From: HIMB11 sp965657135
GTDB lineage: Bacteria > Pseudomonadota > Alphaproteobacteria > Rhodobacterales > Rhodobacteraceae
Length of the DNA: 22,791 bases
Direction of reading: 5' to 3'
NCBI GenBank assembly: GCA_965657135.1
Contig: CBFHNF010000027.1
Location: 1 to 22,791, forward strand
Position numbers and translations under genes: made by a program. Below the pieces are notes generated by a model, which was given only the letters and a program-made list of their open reading frames with translations, was not told the origin of the DNA and did not search any database. This document shows positions 15,382-22,791 of this stretch, piece by piece (position 1 is the first letter of the stretch; the number at the start of each line of letters is the position of its first letter).

Positions 15382-15945
15382 ATGAATGGTAAAGACGATA
15401 AAATCATTTCAGCGGCCTATGACTGTTTTATTCGATATGGTGTAAAACGGACAACTATGGGTGATGTGGCGCAAGCAGCAGGGGTTTCACGCCCCACGCT
15501 CTATGCATCCTATTCCAATAAAGAGCAGCTGCTGGGTGGTGTTATTGGCCACTCCTACACGAGACTGATTCAAAAAATCCGCGATGAAGCCAGCGCAGTG
15601 ATGTCAATTGATGCGAAATTGGACCTCTATTTTGAGCATGCCATTATTAAATTATATGATTTGTTGCAAAATTGGCCCGATGCAGAAGATGTTTTTGAAC
15701 TTGGCAATCAACGTGCGATTGAAGCGTATGAAGCCGCTCTGGTTCAGCAACAAGATCTTCTGGCTGAGATTTTTGCAGAACATGCAGATGCGATCAAGGC
15801 GCATCAATTAAGCATCGATGAATTGAGTGATTTCACCGTTTCTTGTGCAAATAAATTGAAAAAGAATGTGCCCAGTCGGACGATCCTTGTGTCACGATTA
15901 AAGACATTGAGAAGTGCTATTTTGGCTATTATGTCAACGCATTAA
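15382..15945 (+). CDS. TetR/AcrR-family transcriptional regulator
   Basis: A 187-residue repressor-type protein. The N-terminal TetR helix-turn-helix spans about residues 7-52 (IISAAYDCFIRYGVKRTTMGDVAQAAGVSRPTLYASYSNKEQLL), with the usual recognition helix SRPTLYASY. The C-terminal 130 residues are helical and form the ligand-binding and dimer domain, which is specific to each regulator and gives no clue to the effector. Its divergent arrangement with the iorAB-like operon, and a three-copy sequence word in the 109-base gap, make that operon and itself the likely targets. The inducer would then be the hydroxylase substrate or a relative. The ATG at 15382 has no ribosome site and lies directly after a -10-like element. 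Confidence 0.88.
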   Translation: MNGKDDKIISAAYDCFIRYGVKRTTMGDVAQAAGVSRPTLYASYSNKEQLLGGVIGHSYTRLIQKIRDEASAVMSIDAKLDLYFEHAIIKLYDLLQNWPDAEDVFELGNQRAIEAYEAALVQQQDLLAEIFAEHADAIKAHQLSIDELSDFTVSCANKLKKNVPSRTILVSRLKTLRSAILAIMSTH

Positions 15946-15981
15946 GTTTACACAGATAATGCTATCACACGGGCCAAAAAC

Positions 15982-16015
15982 ACACTAGTGTCATCCATAT
16001 CGGTATCTAGATACC
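15982..16015. promoter_or_regulatory. two perfect palindromes upstream of the second EamA transporter
   Basis: ACACTAGTGT (15982-15991) and GGTATCTAGATACC (16002-16015) are perfect, spacer-free palindromes of 10 and 14 bases. Their centres are 22 bases apart, about two helical turns. They share CTAG at the core and sit 28-60 bases before the transporter ATG at 16043. That position suits operators for a dimeric regulator acting on the transporter. No matching regulator is obvious next door apart from the TetR gene, whose candidate site looks different. Confidence 0.4.
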
Positions 16016-16042
16016 AACATTTTCTGACTGATCGGAACATCC

Positions 16043-16921
16043 ATGACACAAAGTGTCCGCGCCATTTTAATATGCCTAATCGCGTATCTTTGTTTTGATC
16101 TGATGAGCATTCATGTGCGATATCTCTCCGTCCGTTACAGCGCTCAGGAATTGTCTGTTTACCGAAATATTCTTGGTATATTGCCGTCTATCATTTTGCT
16201 GGCATATACACGCGAACTCAGCATGAAACCCTCGGATTACAAATTGGTTCAGTGGAAACTGGCATTATTCCGTGGCTTCGTGGTCGCAATTGCACAGTTA
16301 CTGTTTTACACTGCTTTGGGGCAATTAGAACTGGCAACAGTGTCTGCATTGGGTCAAACGAATGCGTTGTTTGTTGTTCTTTTGGCAATTATTATGTACC
16401 GCGAACAAGTGGGGATATGGCGTTGGGGCGCGGTTGTCATTGGTTTCATCGGTGCGCTTTGGATTGTACGACCTGGATCTGACGTGTTTTCATGGATTGC
16501 ACTTTTTCCAATTGGTGCGGCGTTTTGTTATGCCTTTTCCGTTGTAAGCTTGCGCAGTTTTGATCGCTCTATTTCGAATTCAATTCTGTATTTATACTCC
16601 GCATTCGCTGCTGCAATAGGCGCAATATTCTTTGCCCTTTTCACAAATAGCTTTAGCCCGATCTTATCGCTTTTTGATGCAGGTTTGATTTTATCCATGT
16701 CAATTTGCGGGGGCTTTGGCGTGATTTTTTTAATGATCGCATACCGGCAAGCCGACGCAACGGTTCTGGCGCCGTTCAGTTATTTTGGAATACTCACCGC
16801 CTTTTTCTTTGGCTGGCTGCTATTTGGAGAGTTGCCGATCGACAAATTGTTCCCAGGTGTCATTCTGATTATCGGGTCGGGTTTATTAATCCTTTGGCGC
16901 GAACAACGCGCCAAAGATTAG
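16043..16921 (+). CDS. EamA/DMT-family transporter
   Basis: A 292-residue inner-membrane protein with about ten helices and two EamA repeats. The first repeat shows YSAQELSVYRNILGILPSIILL and ALGQLELATVSALGQTNALFVVLLAIIMYREQVG. The second shows the parallel AYRQADATVLAPFSYFGILTAFFFGWLLFGELP. This is the common pattern of DMT exporters with RhaT/YdcZ-like folds, and no substrate can be inferred. It is a different branch from the transporter at 5522-6412. The ATG has only a weak GGAA ribosome site. It is preceded by two palindromes and ends 10 bases before the convergent SDR gene, with no hairpin between. Confidence 0.83.
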   Translation: MTQSVRAILICLIAYLCFDLMSIHVRYLSVRYSAQELSVYRNILGILPSIILLAYTRELSMKPSDYKLVQWKLALFRGFVVAIAQLLFYTALGQLELATVSALGQTNALFVVLLAIIMYREQVGIWRWGAVVIGFIGALWIVRPGSDVFSWIALFPIGAAFCYAFSVVSLRSFDRSISNSILYLYSAFAAAIGAIFFALFTNSFSPILSLFDAGLILSMSICGGFGVIFLMIAYRQADATVLAPFSYFGILTAFFFGWLLFGELPIDKLFPGVILIIGSGLLILWREQRAKD

Positions 16922-16931
16922 GTGCAGCCTG

Positions 16932-17687
16932 CTAAACTGTGCCACCTTCTACTAAGAAATTTTGTGCCGTACACATCGCCGCATCATCACTAGCCAAAAA
17001 CAAAACCATTCGTGCAACATAAACGGGTTCGATCATCTCCTTCAGGCATTGACGTTCCAAATGCGCTTCTTCTGCTTCAGGTGACAACCACAGTTCTTTT
17101 TGACGTTCCGTGATGATCCAACCGGGGACAACCGTATTAACGCGAATGCGATGTTCCCCCAGATCGCGTGCCATTGTACGCGTCAAACCGTGAACCGCCG
17201 CCTTAGACGTCGTATAGGCAGGGAAATTCCCTTGGGGCATCATCCAGGACACAGATCCCATATTGATAATGGAGCCTCCGCCTGCCTCGATCATGTCAGG
17301 CGCACAGGCTTGGATTGCAAAAAATTGATGGCGGATATTCGTGGCAGCCCGCTCGTCCCAATACTCTTGCGTAACGTCACGCCAATCATGACGATCATCG
17401 CGTGCAGCGTTGTTGACTAGTACAGTAATTGGGCCAATTTTCTCACGCAATTGCGCAATGGCACTTTGCATTTCGGGGATATCGCGCAAATCACATTTGG
17501 CAAAATGAACCTTTTCGCCCAATTCGTCCGACAATGCCTGACCAGCAGTATCATCCAAATCAAGGAAGCCAACCGATGCGCCTTGGGCAGCAAAACCACG
17601 AACAATATCGGCCCCGATTCCAGAGGCCCCACCCGAAACGATCACACCGCGCCCTGAAAGGCTCGGATAATTTGCAAAATCTTTCAT
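16932..17687 (-). CDS. SDR-family oxidoreductase, sugar 1-dehydrogenase-like (D-xylose/L-arabinose type)
   Basis: A 251-residue classical short-chain dehydrogenase. The nucleotide site is SGGASGIG (18-25), with Asp43 at the end of strand two pointing to NAD+. NNA lies at 92-94, and the catalytic residues are Asn117, Ser145, Tyr158 and Lys162 (YTTSK). The stretch DDRHDWRDVT...YWDER...NIRH, the GSVSW around the catalytic serine and the C-terminal LFLASDDAAMCT closely resemble Caulobacter D-xylose 1-dehydrogenase, as I recall that sequence. The likely reaction is oxidation of an aldose to its lactone. The substrate could be xylose, arabinose, galactose or another sugar. It starts 24 bases after the ABC permease gene with a GAGGA ribosome site, so it belongs to that operon. 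Confidence 0.87.
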   Translation of the reverse strand: MKDFANYPSLSGRGVIVSGGASGIGADIVRGFAAQGASVGFLDLDDTAGQALSDELGEKVHFAKCDLRDIPEMQSAIAQLREKIGPITVLVNNAARDDRHDWRDVTQEYWDERAATNIRHQFFAIQACAPDMIEAGGGSIINMGSVSWMMPQGNFPAYTTSKAAVHGLTRTMARDLGEHRIRVNTVVPGWIITERQKELWLSPEAEEAHLERQCLKEMIEPVYVARMVLFLASDDAAMCTAQNFLVEGGTV

Positions 17688-17711
17688 ATCAATCCTCTTA
17701 GTTTGAAGGGC

Positions 17712-18623
17712 TTAGCGCCCCCTCACACGCGGGTCTAGCGCATCTCGCAACCCATCGCCAAGATAATTCACACTAAGCACTGACAATGAGATCGCCATGC
17801 CAGGCCAGAACACACGTTCTGGATACTGTTGTAGGTAATCTGTCGCATCAAACAACAAACGCCCCCACGTTGGAAAATCTGGTGGGAATCCAAGGCCAAG
17901 GAAGGATAGCGCGCTTTCCGTAATGATCGCATTCGCAATGCCCAAGGTTGCGGACACCATGATTGGCGATAAGACGTTGGGCAAAATATGGCGTGTAATG
18001 ATACCGGAATTTTTAGTCCCGATTGAACGTGCAGACAGAACAAATTCACGTTCTTTAAGTGCCAAAACATCACCCCGCACAATCCGTGCGGTGGGCATCC
18101 AACTGGTGATACCGATCGCCGTAACGATCAGTATAAATATTCCTGTTTCAGGCCCAAACGCACCGTTCAGTGGTTCGCGAAACAACAACATCATCACAAG
18201 TAGTAATGGCAAAATCGGCAATGCCAGAAACAAATCCGTCAAGCGCATAAGTGGCCCATCAAGCATTCGAAAGAACCCCGCCAGAACACCCACAAATGTG
18301 CCTAAGACAAGTGAGAGGCCCATCGCGGCCAATCCAACCGATATTGATGTTTGCCCTCCTGCCATCATGCGCGCAAAGGTGTCTCGCCCCAACTGATCAG
18401 TGCCAAAGGGATGCGCCCAACTTGGCCCCTGATTTCTGGCGCGAATATCTATGTGCGTGGCTTCGATTGTCCAAAAGAGTGGGCCCAAAAATACCACCGC
18501 AACAATGCTGATAAAAACGAATGCTCCCGCCATCGCTCCTTTGTGGGATTTAAATTGATCCCACACGTCGCGCCACTGGCTGCGTGGTGGTTTGACAAAT
18601 TCTACGTCAGATAGATCAGTCAT
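17712..18623 (-). CDS. ABC transporter permease, DppC/OppC family
   Basis: A 303-residue inner-membrane subunit. A cytoplasmic N-terminus precedes helix one (AMAGAFVFISIVAVVFLGPL). The family hallmark HPFGTDQLGRDTFARMM follows in the periplasmic loop. Five further helices surround the EAA-type cytoplasmic loop (REFVLSARSIGTKNSGIITRHILPN), which docks on the ATPase. It ends with the typical GDGLRDALDPRVRGR. The start at 18623 is chosen for its AAGGA ribosome site and an 8-base overlap (ATGACTGA) with the stop of the preceding permease gene. An in-frame ATG at 18665 would add 14 residues inside that gene. It pairs with the DppB-like permease to form the channel. Confidence 0.9.
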   Translation of the reverse strand: MTDLSDVEFVKPPRSQWRDVWDQFKSHKGAMAGAFVFISIVAVVFLGPLFWTIEATHIDIRARNQGPSWAHPFGTDQLGRDTFARMMAGGQTSISVGLAAMGLSLVLGTFVGVLAGFFRMLDGPLMRLTDLFLALPILPLLLVMMLLFREPLNGAFGPETGIFILIVTAIGITSWMPTARIVRGDVLALKEREFVLSARSIGTKNSGIITRHILPNVLSPIMVSATLGIANAIITESALSFLGLGFPPDFPTWGRLLFDATDYLQQYPERVFWPGMAISLSVLSVNYLGDGLRDALDPRVRGR

Positions 18624-19623
18624 AGCGGATCCTTGGGTCAAGAATGCCGTATAGGACATCGGCAATCAGGTTAAAGAAAACGATTAGAAAGGCAAAAATG
18701 AACGTTAGGGTTTGCACCATCGGAAGATCATTGGCCTGAATCGAACCAATCAATAATTGTCCAATCCCGTTCACCTTGAAAACCTGCTCTGTAATAATAG
18801 CACCACCGAAAATCGATGGGATACCCAGCGCAATAACAGTGACGACGGGGATCATTGAATTGCGCAACACATGCACCATCACAACCACACTTTCCCCCAA
18901 TCCCTTGGCCCGTGCGGTGCGCACGTAATCTTGGTTTAGGTTATCCAACATTGAAGCGCGCATGAAACGGCTAATTTGAGCGGTAATCTGTAAGGCAAGA
19001 ACCATCACTGGCATGATCATTTGGTTCAATTGAACCTTAAAACTGGCCCAGTCTGACACGACGTGCGTAGTATCATAAATGGACGGGAACCAGCCAAGGT
19101 TCACAGAAAAAATGACAATGACCAACACACCTGAAAAGAATGGCGGCACAGAATATCCAACCATCGAAATAAACGTACCTGCCTGATCAAAAATGGAATA
19201 TTGTCGATAGGCTGAATAAATCCCAATCGGAATGGCAATCAAAATCCCTACGACGTAGGCGACACCCACCACCCAAAGGGTTTGTGGAATGCGCTGGATC
19301 ACGATGTCCATAACAGGGCTGCGTGTTTGCCACGAAATGACACGCAACTTGCCTTCGGAAAATGTTGTTCCAAAAATATGGTCGACCAAAACCTGTGGCT
19401 CCACCCAGAACATCTGCACTACCCATTTCCAAAACCGAATATGCATCGGTTCGCCTAAACCGAGTGCAAGGCGCATTTTTTCTTTCACTTCAGGGGGGAC
19501 AGTAAGCGGAACTTGGGCCATCGGATCACCTGGCGCCAGTTCCAGTAACAAAAAGATTACCAAACTGATGAACAAAAGCGTCGGAACGGCCAATATGGTT
19601 CGTCGAATGGTGAATTGTAGCAT
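18616..19623 (-). CDS. ABC transporter permease, DppB/OppB family
   Basis: A 335-residue inner-membrane subunit. Helix one is at about residues 7-30, followed by the family's LAPGDP motif. A long periplasmic segment follows (about 35-110), then five more helices. The cytoplasmic loop DYVRTARAKGLGESVVVMVHVLRNSMIP is the EAA motif contacting the ATPase. It ends in VLYGILDPRIRYD. The ATG follows GAGGCG. It starts 77 bases after the binding-protein gene, from which it is separated by a strong intercistronic hairpin. Overlap with the next permease indicates translational coupling. The family imports peptides, nickel, opines and several oligosaccharides, so the name does not fix the cargo. Confidence 0.9.
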   Translation of the reverse strand: MLQFTIRRTILAVPTLLFISLVIFLLLELAPGDPMAQVPLTVPPEVKEKMRLALGLGEPMHIRFWKWVVQMFWVEPQVLVDHIFGTTFSEGKLRVISWQTRSPVMDIVIQRIPQTLWVVGVAYVVGILIAIPIGIYSAYRQYSIFDQAGTFISMVGYSVPPFFSGVLVIVIFSVNLGWFPSIYDTTHVVSDWASFKVQLNQMIMPVMVLALQITAQISRFMRASMLDNLNQDYVRTARAKGLGESVVVMVHVLRNSMIPVVTVIALGIPSIFGGAIITEQVFKVNGIGQLLIGSIQANDLPMVQTLTFIFAFLIVFFNLIADVLYGILDPRIRYD

Positions 19624-19656
19624 TGCACGCCTCAGTACATGAGTTGTTTAATAAAT

Positions 19657-19681
19657 GATCCGCGCAAATTTTGCGCGGATC
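19657..19681. repeat. intercistronic hairpin between the binding-protein and permease genes
   Basis: GATCCGCGCAAA and its exact reverse complement TTTGCGCGGATC are separated by a single base, giving 12 paired bases. Read on the minus strand it follows the binding-protein stop by 19 bases. Only a mixed A/T stretch follows, without a clean U-tract. It therefore fits better as an mRNA 3'-end stabiliser or partial attenuator than as a full terminator. Such elements commonly raise binding protein over permease. Because it is palindromic DNA, a protein-binding role is also possible. Confidence 0.75.
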
Positions 19682-19700
19682 ACGTTTAAGTTTGGATAAC

Positions 19701-21404
19701 TTACTTAATGCGGTACCAGTCCGCTACGTTCCATAGTTCACTGTCCCATACATTTAGAACAACACCACCAAGGCTGTTTGCATGCGCCGACAGACGACCA
19801 CGGTGAACCAATGGGATCATCGCTCCGCCTTCGATTGCCATATCGTTCAATTTGCGGCCAATTTCAGCGCGCGCCTCGATACCGGCAGTCGTCGACAACT
19901 GAGCGTGAAGTGCGTCATACGCAGGGTCACACCAACGTGAAATGTTTTCACCCTGCCACTGTGTTTCTGGGCGTGGTGCCTTGTCACATAACATATTGCC
20001 TAGGTAGGACTGTGGGTCTGTGCCGTTAAATGTGTTCGCATACATTTGAACGTCTGCGTAGAATTTTTGGAACGTGTCAGGTGAACCTGGGTCACCACCA
20101 AAGAAGACTGATGCAGATAGGTTACGCAATTCGGTTTCAATACCAATCTCGCTCCACCACTGTTTGACGAGCGCTTGGAAATCCTGACGCACAGCGTTTG
20201 TAGACGTTTGGTACAGTACCTTCATTGGCATCCCATCTGGTGTTTCGCGTACGCCATCACCATTGGTATCTTTGTAGCCAGCAGCATCCAACATTGCGTT
20301 TGCACCCGCGATGTCCTGTTGATCACATGTGAATGTATCAGAGTCAAACGCAGCTGGTGCAGGAACCCAGTTACAGGTTACGCGGCCCGCTTTGCCATAG
20401 CCGATTTCAACCAGCAACGGACGATCGATCGCCATTGACATCGCTTTATAAACCGCTGGATCCTTTAGGAACGGGTGCGGTGCGGCCGCAGTCGAACGTG
20501 TGTCTGCGTCTAGGCTTGGGGATGCGTTGGTTTGGTTCAACATGATGCGTTCAACCAATGGACCAAATCCTGCAACGGGCGTACCTTTGCCGCCCTGCTC
20601 CATACGTGCAATCACGTCTGGCGCAAGTTGTAGGTTCCAAGCATAATCAAATTCGCCTGTTTCCATCACCGCGCGACCTGCTGCAGTTGCGTCACCACCG
20701 CCTTTGAATGTCAAGGATGCAAACGCTGGTTTTGCTGGATCACGATAGTTGTCGTTTGCAACCATCTGGATCACGTCGTTTGGACGGAAATCTGTTACAA
20801 CGAATGGACCTGTACCGATCGGGCCAAAGTTTGCGTCAGTACATTCTGGTGCCTTGGCGCCCATGCAGTTTTCAAACTGCGCCTTTTGCAAGATGGGGCT
20901 TTCACCACCAACAAATGGGCCATAAGGGAATGGCATCGGGTTTTCAAATGTGACTTTGACAGTCATATCATCAACCGCTTCAACGTTTGATACGCCAGTG
21001 AATTTCGTTAGCTGCGCACAACCACCTTCTGGGTGCATACAGTAATCAGCGGTGAATACCACATCGTTTGCAGTCAACGCTGATCCATCCGACCATTTGA
21101 TACCCGGAGCAATCTTCCATGTGATCGATGTCAGGTCTGCCGCAACACCACCGTTGTCAACTGTCGGAATTTCAGCAGCCAAAAACGGCACCATTTCACC
21201 ATCTTGGTTGTAGCGTGCCAGTGGTTCCAAAATGAGCGATGCCGACTCGACGTCTTTGGTACCACCAGAAAGGAACGGATTGAGGATCGAAGGCGCCTGC
21301 CAGTAGATGATACTGACATTGCCATCGCTACCGCGTTCCGCTGCAACAGAGGACGCGATCGCAAAGGATGCTGCCGCACCCATAAGCAAAGTTTTTGTTA
21401 GCAT
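19701..21404 (-). CDS. ABC transporter substrate-binding protein, family 5 (dipeptide/oligosaccharide type)
   Basis: A 567-residue periplasmic solute-binding protein of the SBP_bac_5 class. A signal peptide covers residues 1-22 (SVAA|E). The motif NPFLSGGTKDVESASLILEPLARYNQDGEMVPFLAAEIP is the family's N-terminal signature, followed by IKWSDGSALTANDVVFTADYC. A calcium-like loop DTNGDGVRETPDG occurs in the middle, as in many relatives. The mature protein has eight cysteines in four close pairs, suggesting disulfides. The ATG follows GGGAG. It is the first gene of the operon with two permeases and an SDR, and divergent from the tandem ATPase. The ligand is unknown. The neighbouring sugar-dehydrogenase-like gene favours a sugar or oligosaccharide. 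Confidence 0.9.
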   Translation of the reverse strand: MLTKTLLMGAAASFAIASSVAAERGSDGNVSIIYWQAPSILNPFLSGGTKDVESASLILEPLARYNQDGEMVPFLAAEIPTVDNGGVAADLTSITWKIAPGIKWSDGSALTANDVVFTADYCMHPEGGCAQLTKFTGVSNVEAVDDMTVKVTFENPMPFPYGPFVGGESPILQKAQFENCMGAKAPECTDANFGPIGTGPFVVTDFRPNDVIQMVANDNYRDPAKPAFASLTFKGGGDATAAGRAVMETGEFDYAWNLQLAPDVIARMEQGGKGTPVAGFGPLVERIMLNQTNASPSLDADTRSTAAAPHPFLKDPAVYKAMSMAIDRPLLVEIGYGKAGRVTCNWVPAPAAFDSDTFTCDQQDIAGANAMLDAAGYKDTNGDGVRETPDGMPMKVLYQTSTNAVRQDFQALVKQWWSEIGIETELRNLSASVFFGGDPGSPDTFQKFYADVQMYANTFNGTDPQSYLGNMLCDKAPRPETQWQGENISRWCDPAYDALHAQLSTTAGIEARAEIGRKLNDMAIEGGAMIPLVHRGRLSAHANSLGGVVLNVWDSELWNVADWYRIK

Positions 21405-21462
21405 TTAGTCTCTCCCAATTTGGACTTCATGTCTCTCATTTTACATTATGACGCTATACATC

Positions 21463-21480
21463 GGGATTGATTACAATCCC
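21463..21480. promoter_or_regulatory. inverted repeat GGGATTG-ATTA-CAATCCC in the divergent ABC promoter region
   Basis: Perfect 7-base arms with a 4-base spacer, 58 bases upstream of the binding-protein ATG and 173 bases upstream of the ATPase ATG. The 249-base gap (21405-21653) is the only control region for both transcription units and otherwise shows only A/T-rich stretches. A TTGACA at 21600-21605 lacks a convincing -10 partner. The repeat is a good operator candidate. No regulator gene for it is inside the window. Confidence 0.45.
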
Positions 21481-21653
21481 AAAGCGCGCGCACATTGACA
21501 TGCAACACCTACAATTCGAAGAAATCAACAAGATTATTTAATTTGATAAAAGATATAGGAATGATACTGCAAAGTCAGAGTTTTCGTGAATGCTGGTATT
21601 TGACACGGCACAAATCAATGCAATAGCCTATCCATACATAGCGGAGATAACAT

Positions 21654-22791
21654 ATGTTTGACACACCAATCGCCTCGATCAAAAACCTACGAGTTGAATT
21701 CCAAACGAAAGATGGACCTGTTATCGGGGTCGAGGATGTTTCCTTTGAAATTAAGGCTAGTGAAACGGTTTGTATCGTTGGCGAATCTGGATCGGGCAAG
21801 TCTGTGTCTTCACTCTCATTGATGCGGTTGGTCGAATTCGGCGGTGGTGAAATCACAGGCGGAACGTTGCTATTTGATCGCAAACAAGGTGGCACAATGG
21901 ATTTGGCCAAAGGAAACCAATCCATGATGCGTGGTGTGCGTGGTAATGAAATTGGTATGATTTTTCAGGAACCAATGACTGCGCTAAATCCCGTCTTTAC
22001 AGTCGGACGTCAATTGACCGAAGGGTTAAGGCTTCACAAGGGAATGACGCAGGCTGAAGCGAATGCGCGCGCGCTCGAGTTGCTTAACCAAGTGCGAATC
22101 CCCGAGGCCGAAAGACGCCTAAAACAGTATCCACATGAATTATCAGGTGGGATGCGTCAGCGCGTTGTCATCGCGATGGCACTTGCGTGCGAGCCACGCT
22201 TGTTGATCGCAGACGAACCAACGACGGCATTGGATGTAACGATTCAGGCGGAAATTTTGGCTTTGATCGACCGTCTCAAACGTGAAACAGGAACGGCCGT
22301 GATGTTCATCACTCATGATATGGCTGTGGTTGCACAATTGGCAGACCGCGTTGTGGTTATGTATCGCGGCAACAAAGTCGAAGAAGGCCCTGTTGATCAG
22401 ATTTTCGCAAATCCACAGCATGAGTATACCAAAGCGCTGCTTGCTGCCGTTCCAAAACTGGGGGAAATGCGCGGAAAACCCCTGCCCGAACCAATGAAGC
22501 TATTAGGGCACAAGCAAAAAAATATCGACCCGATCCAAGGAACCAATGAGGTATTATTAAGCGTAAAAAATCTAACGACGCGCTTTGACGTCAAGGGTGG
22601 CTTGCTGCGCAGAACAGTGGCCCAAGTCCATGCGGTTGAAGATGTATCGTTTGATTTGCGCCGCGGACAAACATTATCCCTTGTCGGAGAATCAGGATGC
22701 GGAAAATCCTCTGCTGGCCGATCAATTCTGCGACTGGTCGAACCACATTCAGGTTCAATTCTTTTAGATGGCACTGACATTTTGGCGCTTG
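21654..22791 (+). CDS. ABC transporter ATP-binding protein with two fused ATPase domains (DppD-DppF/GsiA type), truncated by the window edge
   Basis: The frame is open from the ATG at 21654 (GGAG at 21643-21646, 7-base spacing) through the last base: 379 codons with no stop. Domain one has Walker A GESGSGKS (43-50), Q-loop FQEP (104-107), signature LSGGM (163-167), Walker B LLIADEP (183-189) and H-loop His221. The oligopeptide-family C-terminal segment HEYTKALLAAVP follows. Domain two begins near residue 290 and reaches its Walker A GESGCGKS (345-352) before the edge. Tandem ATPases of this kind are usually about 600 residues, so over a third is missing. It powers the importer encoded divergently to the left. 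Confidence 0.93.
   Translation, partial: MFDTPIASIKNLRVEFQTKDGPVIGVEDVSFEIKASETVCIVGESGSGKSVSSLSLMRLVEFGGGEITGGTLLFDRKQGGTMDLAKGNQSMMRGVRGNEIGMIFQEPMTALNPVFTVGRQLTEGLRLHKGMTQAEANARALELLNQVRIPEAERRLKQYPHELSGGMRQRVVIAMALACEPRLLIADEPTTALDVTIQAEILALIDRLKRETGTAVMFITHDMAVVAQLADRVVVMYRGNKVEEGPVDQIFANPQHEYTKALLAAVPKLGEMRGKPLPEPMKLLGHKQKNIDPIQGTNEVLLSVKNLTTRFDVKGGLLRRTVAQVHAVEDVSFDLRRGQTLSLVGESGCGKSSAGRSILRLVEPHSGSILLDGTDILAL

Noticed and set aside
18624..18665. Longer start for the DppC-like permease
   Set aside because: The extra 14 residues read through the 3' end of the preceding permease gene. The ATG at 18623 has AAGGA and the usual short overlap.
21600..21633. Sigma-70 promoter for the tandem ATPase at TTGACA 21600-21605
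   Set aside because: No acceptable -10 hexamer is found at 16-18 bases, so it was not listed as a promoter.
1..22791. CRISPR arrays, tRNA or rRNA genes, insertion sequences, prophage or toxin-antitoxin genes
   Set aside because: No regularly spaced repeats, cloverleaf-like segments, transposase or phage motifs were seen on either strand by reading. Very short or divergent elements could be missed without a search.

Overview
This window looks like chromosomal DNA from an alphaproteobacterium of the order Rhodobacterales, most likely a marine roseobacter-group organism of moderate GC (close to half by eye). The assignment rests on gene content and protein style: a MaeB malic enzyme with a phosphotransacetylase-like tail, a DUF983/NUDIX pair, a methionyl-tRNA synthetase with an FSTS active-site loop, an IorAB-type molybdenum hydroxylase, and dipeptide-family ABC transporters. 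The species cannot be named from the sequence alone. I see no phage, transposon, CRISPR array, rRNA or tRNA.

Layout. (1) 14-2293: maeB, plus strand. (2) 4245-2290, minus strand: a four-gene stress-type operon with an EF-hand secreted protein, an ECF-type sigma factor, a one-pass membrane protein and a membrane-anchored periplasmic metal-sensor-like protein. The last three resemble the CnrH/CnrY/CnrX architecture. (3) 4423-5525: DUF983 membrane protein and a NUDT19-like NUDIX hydrolase. (4) 7375-5522, minus: a fatty-acid desaturase (TTG start) and an EamA-type transporter, with an XRE regulator divergent from the desaturase. (5) Tas-like aldo/keto reductase (minus) divergent from a YcaD-like MFS transporter and metG (plus), closed by a strong bidirectional terminator. 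(6) 15272-12568, minus: an iorA/iorB-like two-subunit molybdenum hydroxylase, with a divergent TetR regulator and a repeated candidate operator between them. (7) A second EamA transporter (plus). (8) 21404-16932, minus: a dipeptide-family ABC importer (binding protein, two permeases) ending in a sugar-1-dehydrogenase-like SDR. A tandem-ATPase gene is transcribed divergently and runs off the right edge.

How the parts work together. The ABC block is a complete importer (binding protein, two permeases, double ATPase) plus an oxidoreductase resembling D-xylose/L-arabinose-type dehydrogenases. This suggests sugar or oligosaccharide uptake rather than peptide uptake. The sigma block probably senses an envelope or metal signal and controls itself and the EF-hand protein. 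The TetR-like gene probably controls itself and iorAB. Gene packing is tight: three convergent pairs share the same 4-base stop-codon overlap, and no intergenic gap exceeds about 250 bases. All functions are inferred from recognised motifs. No database search was run.
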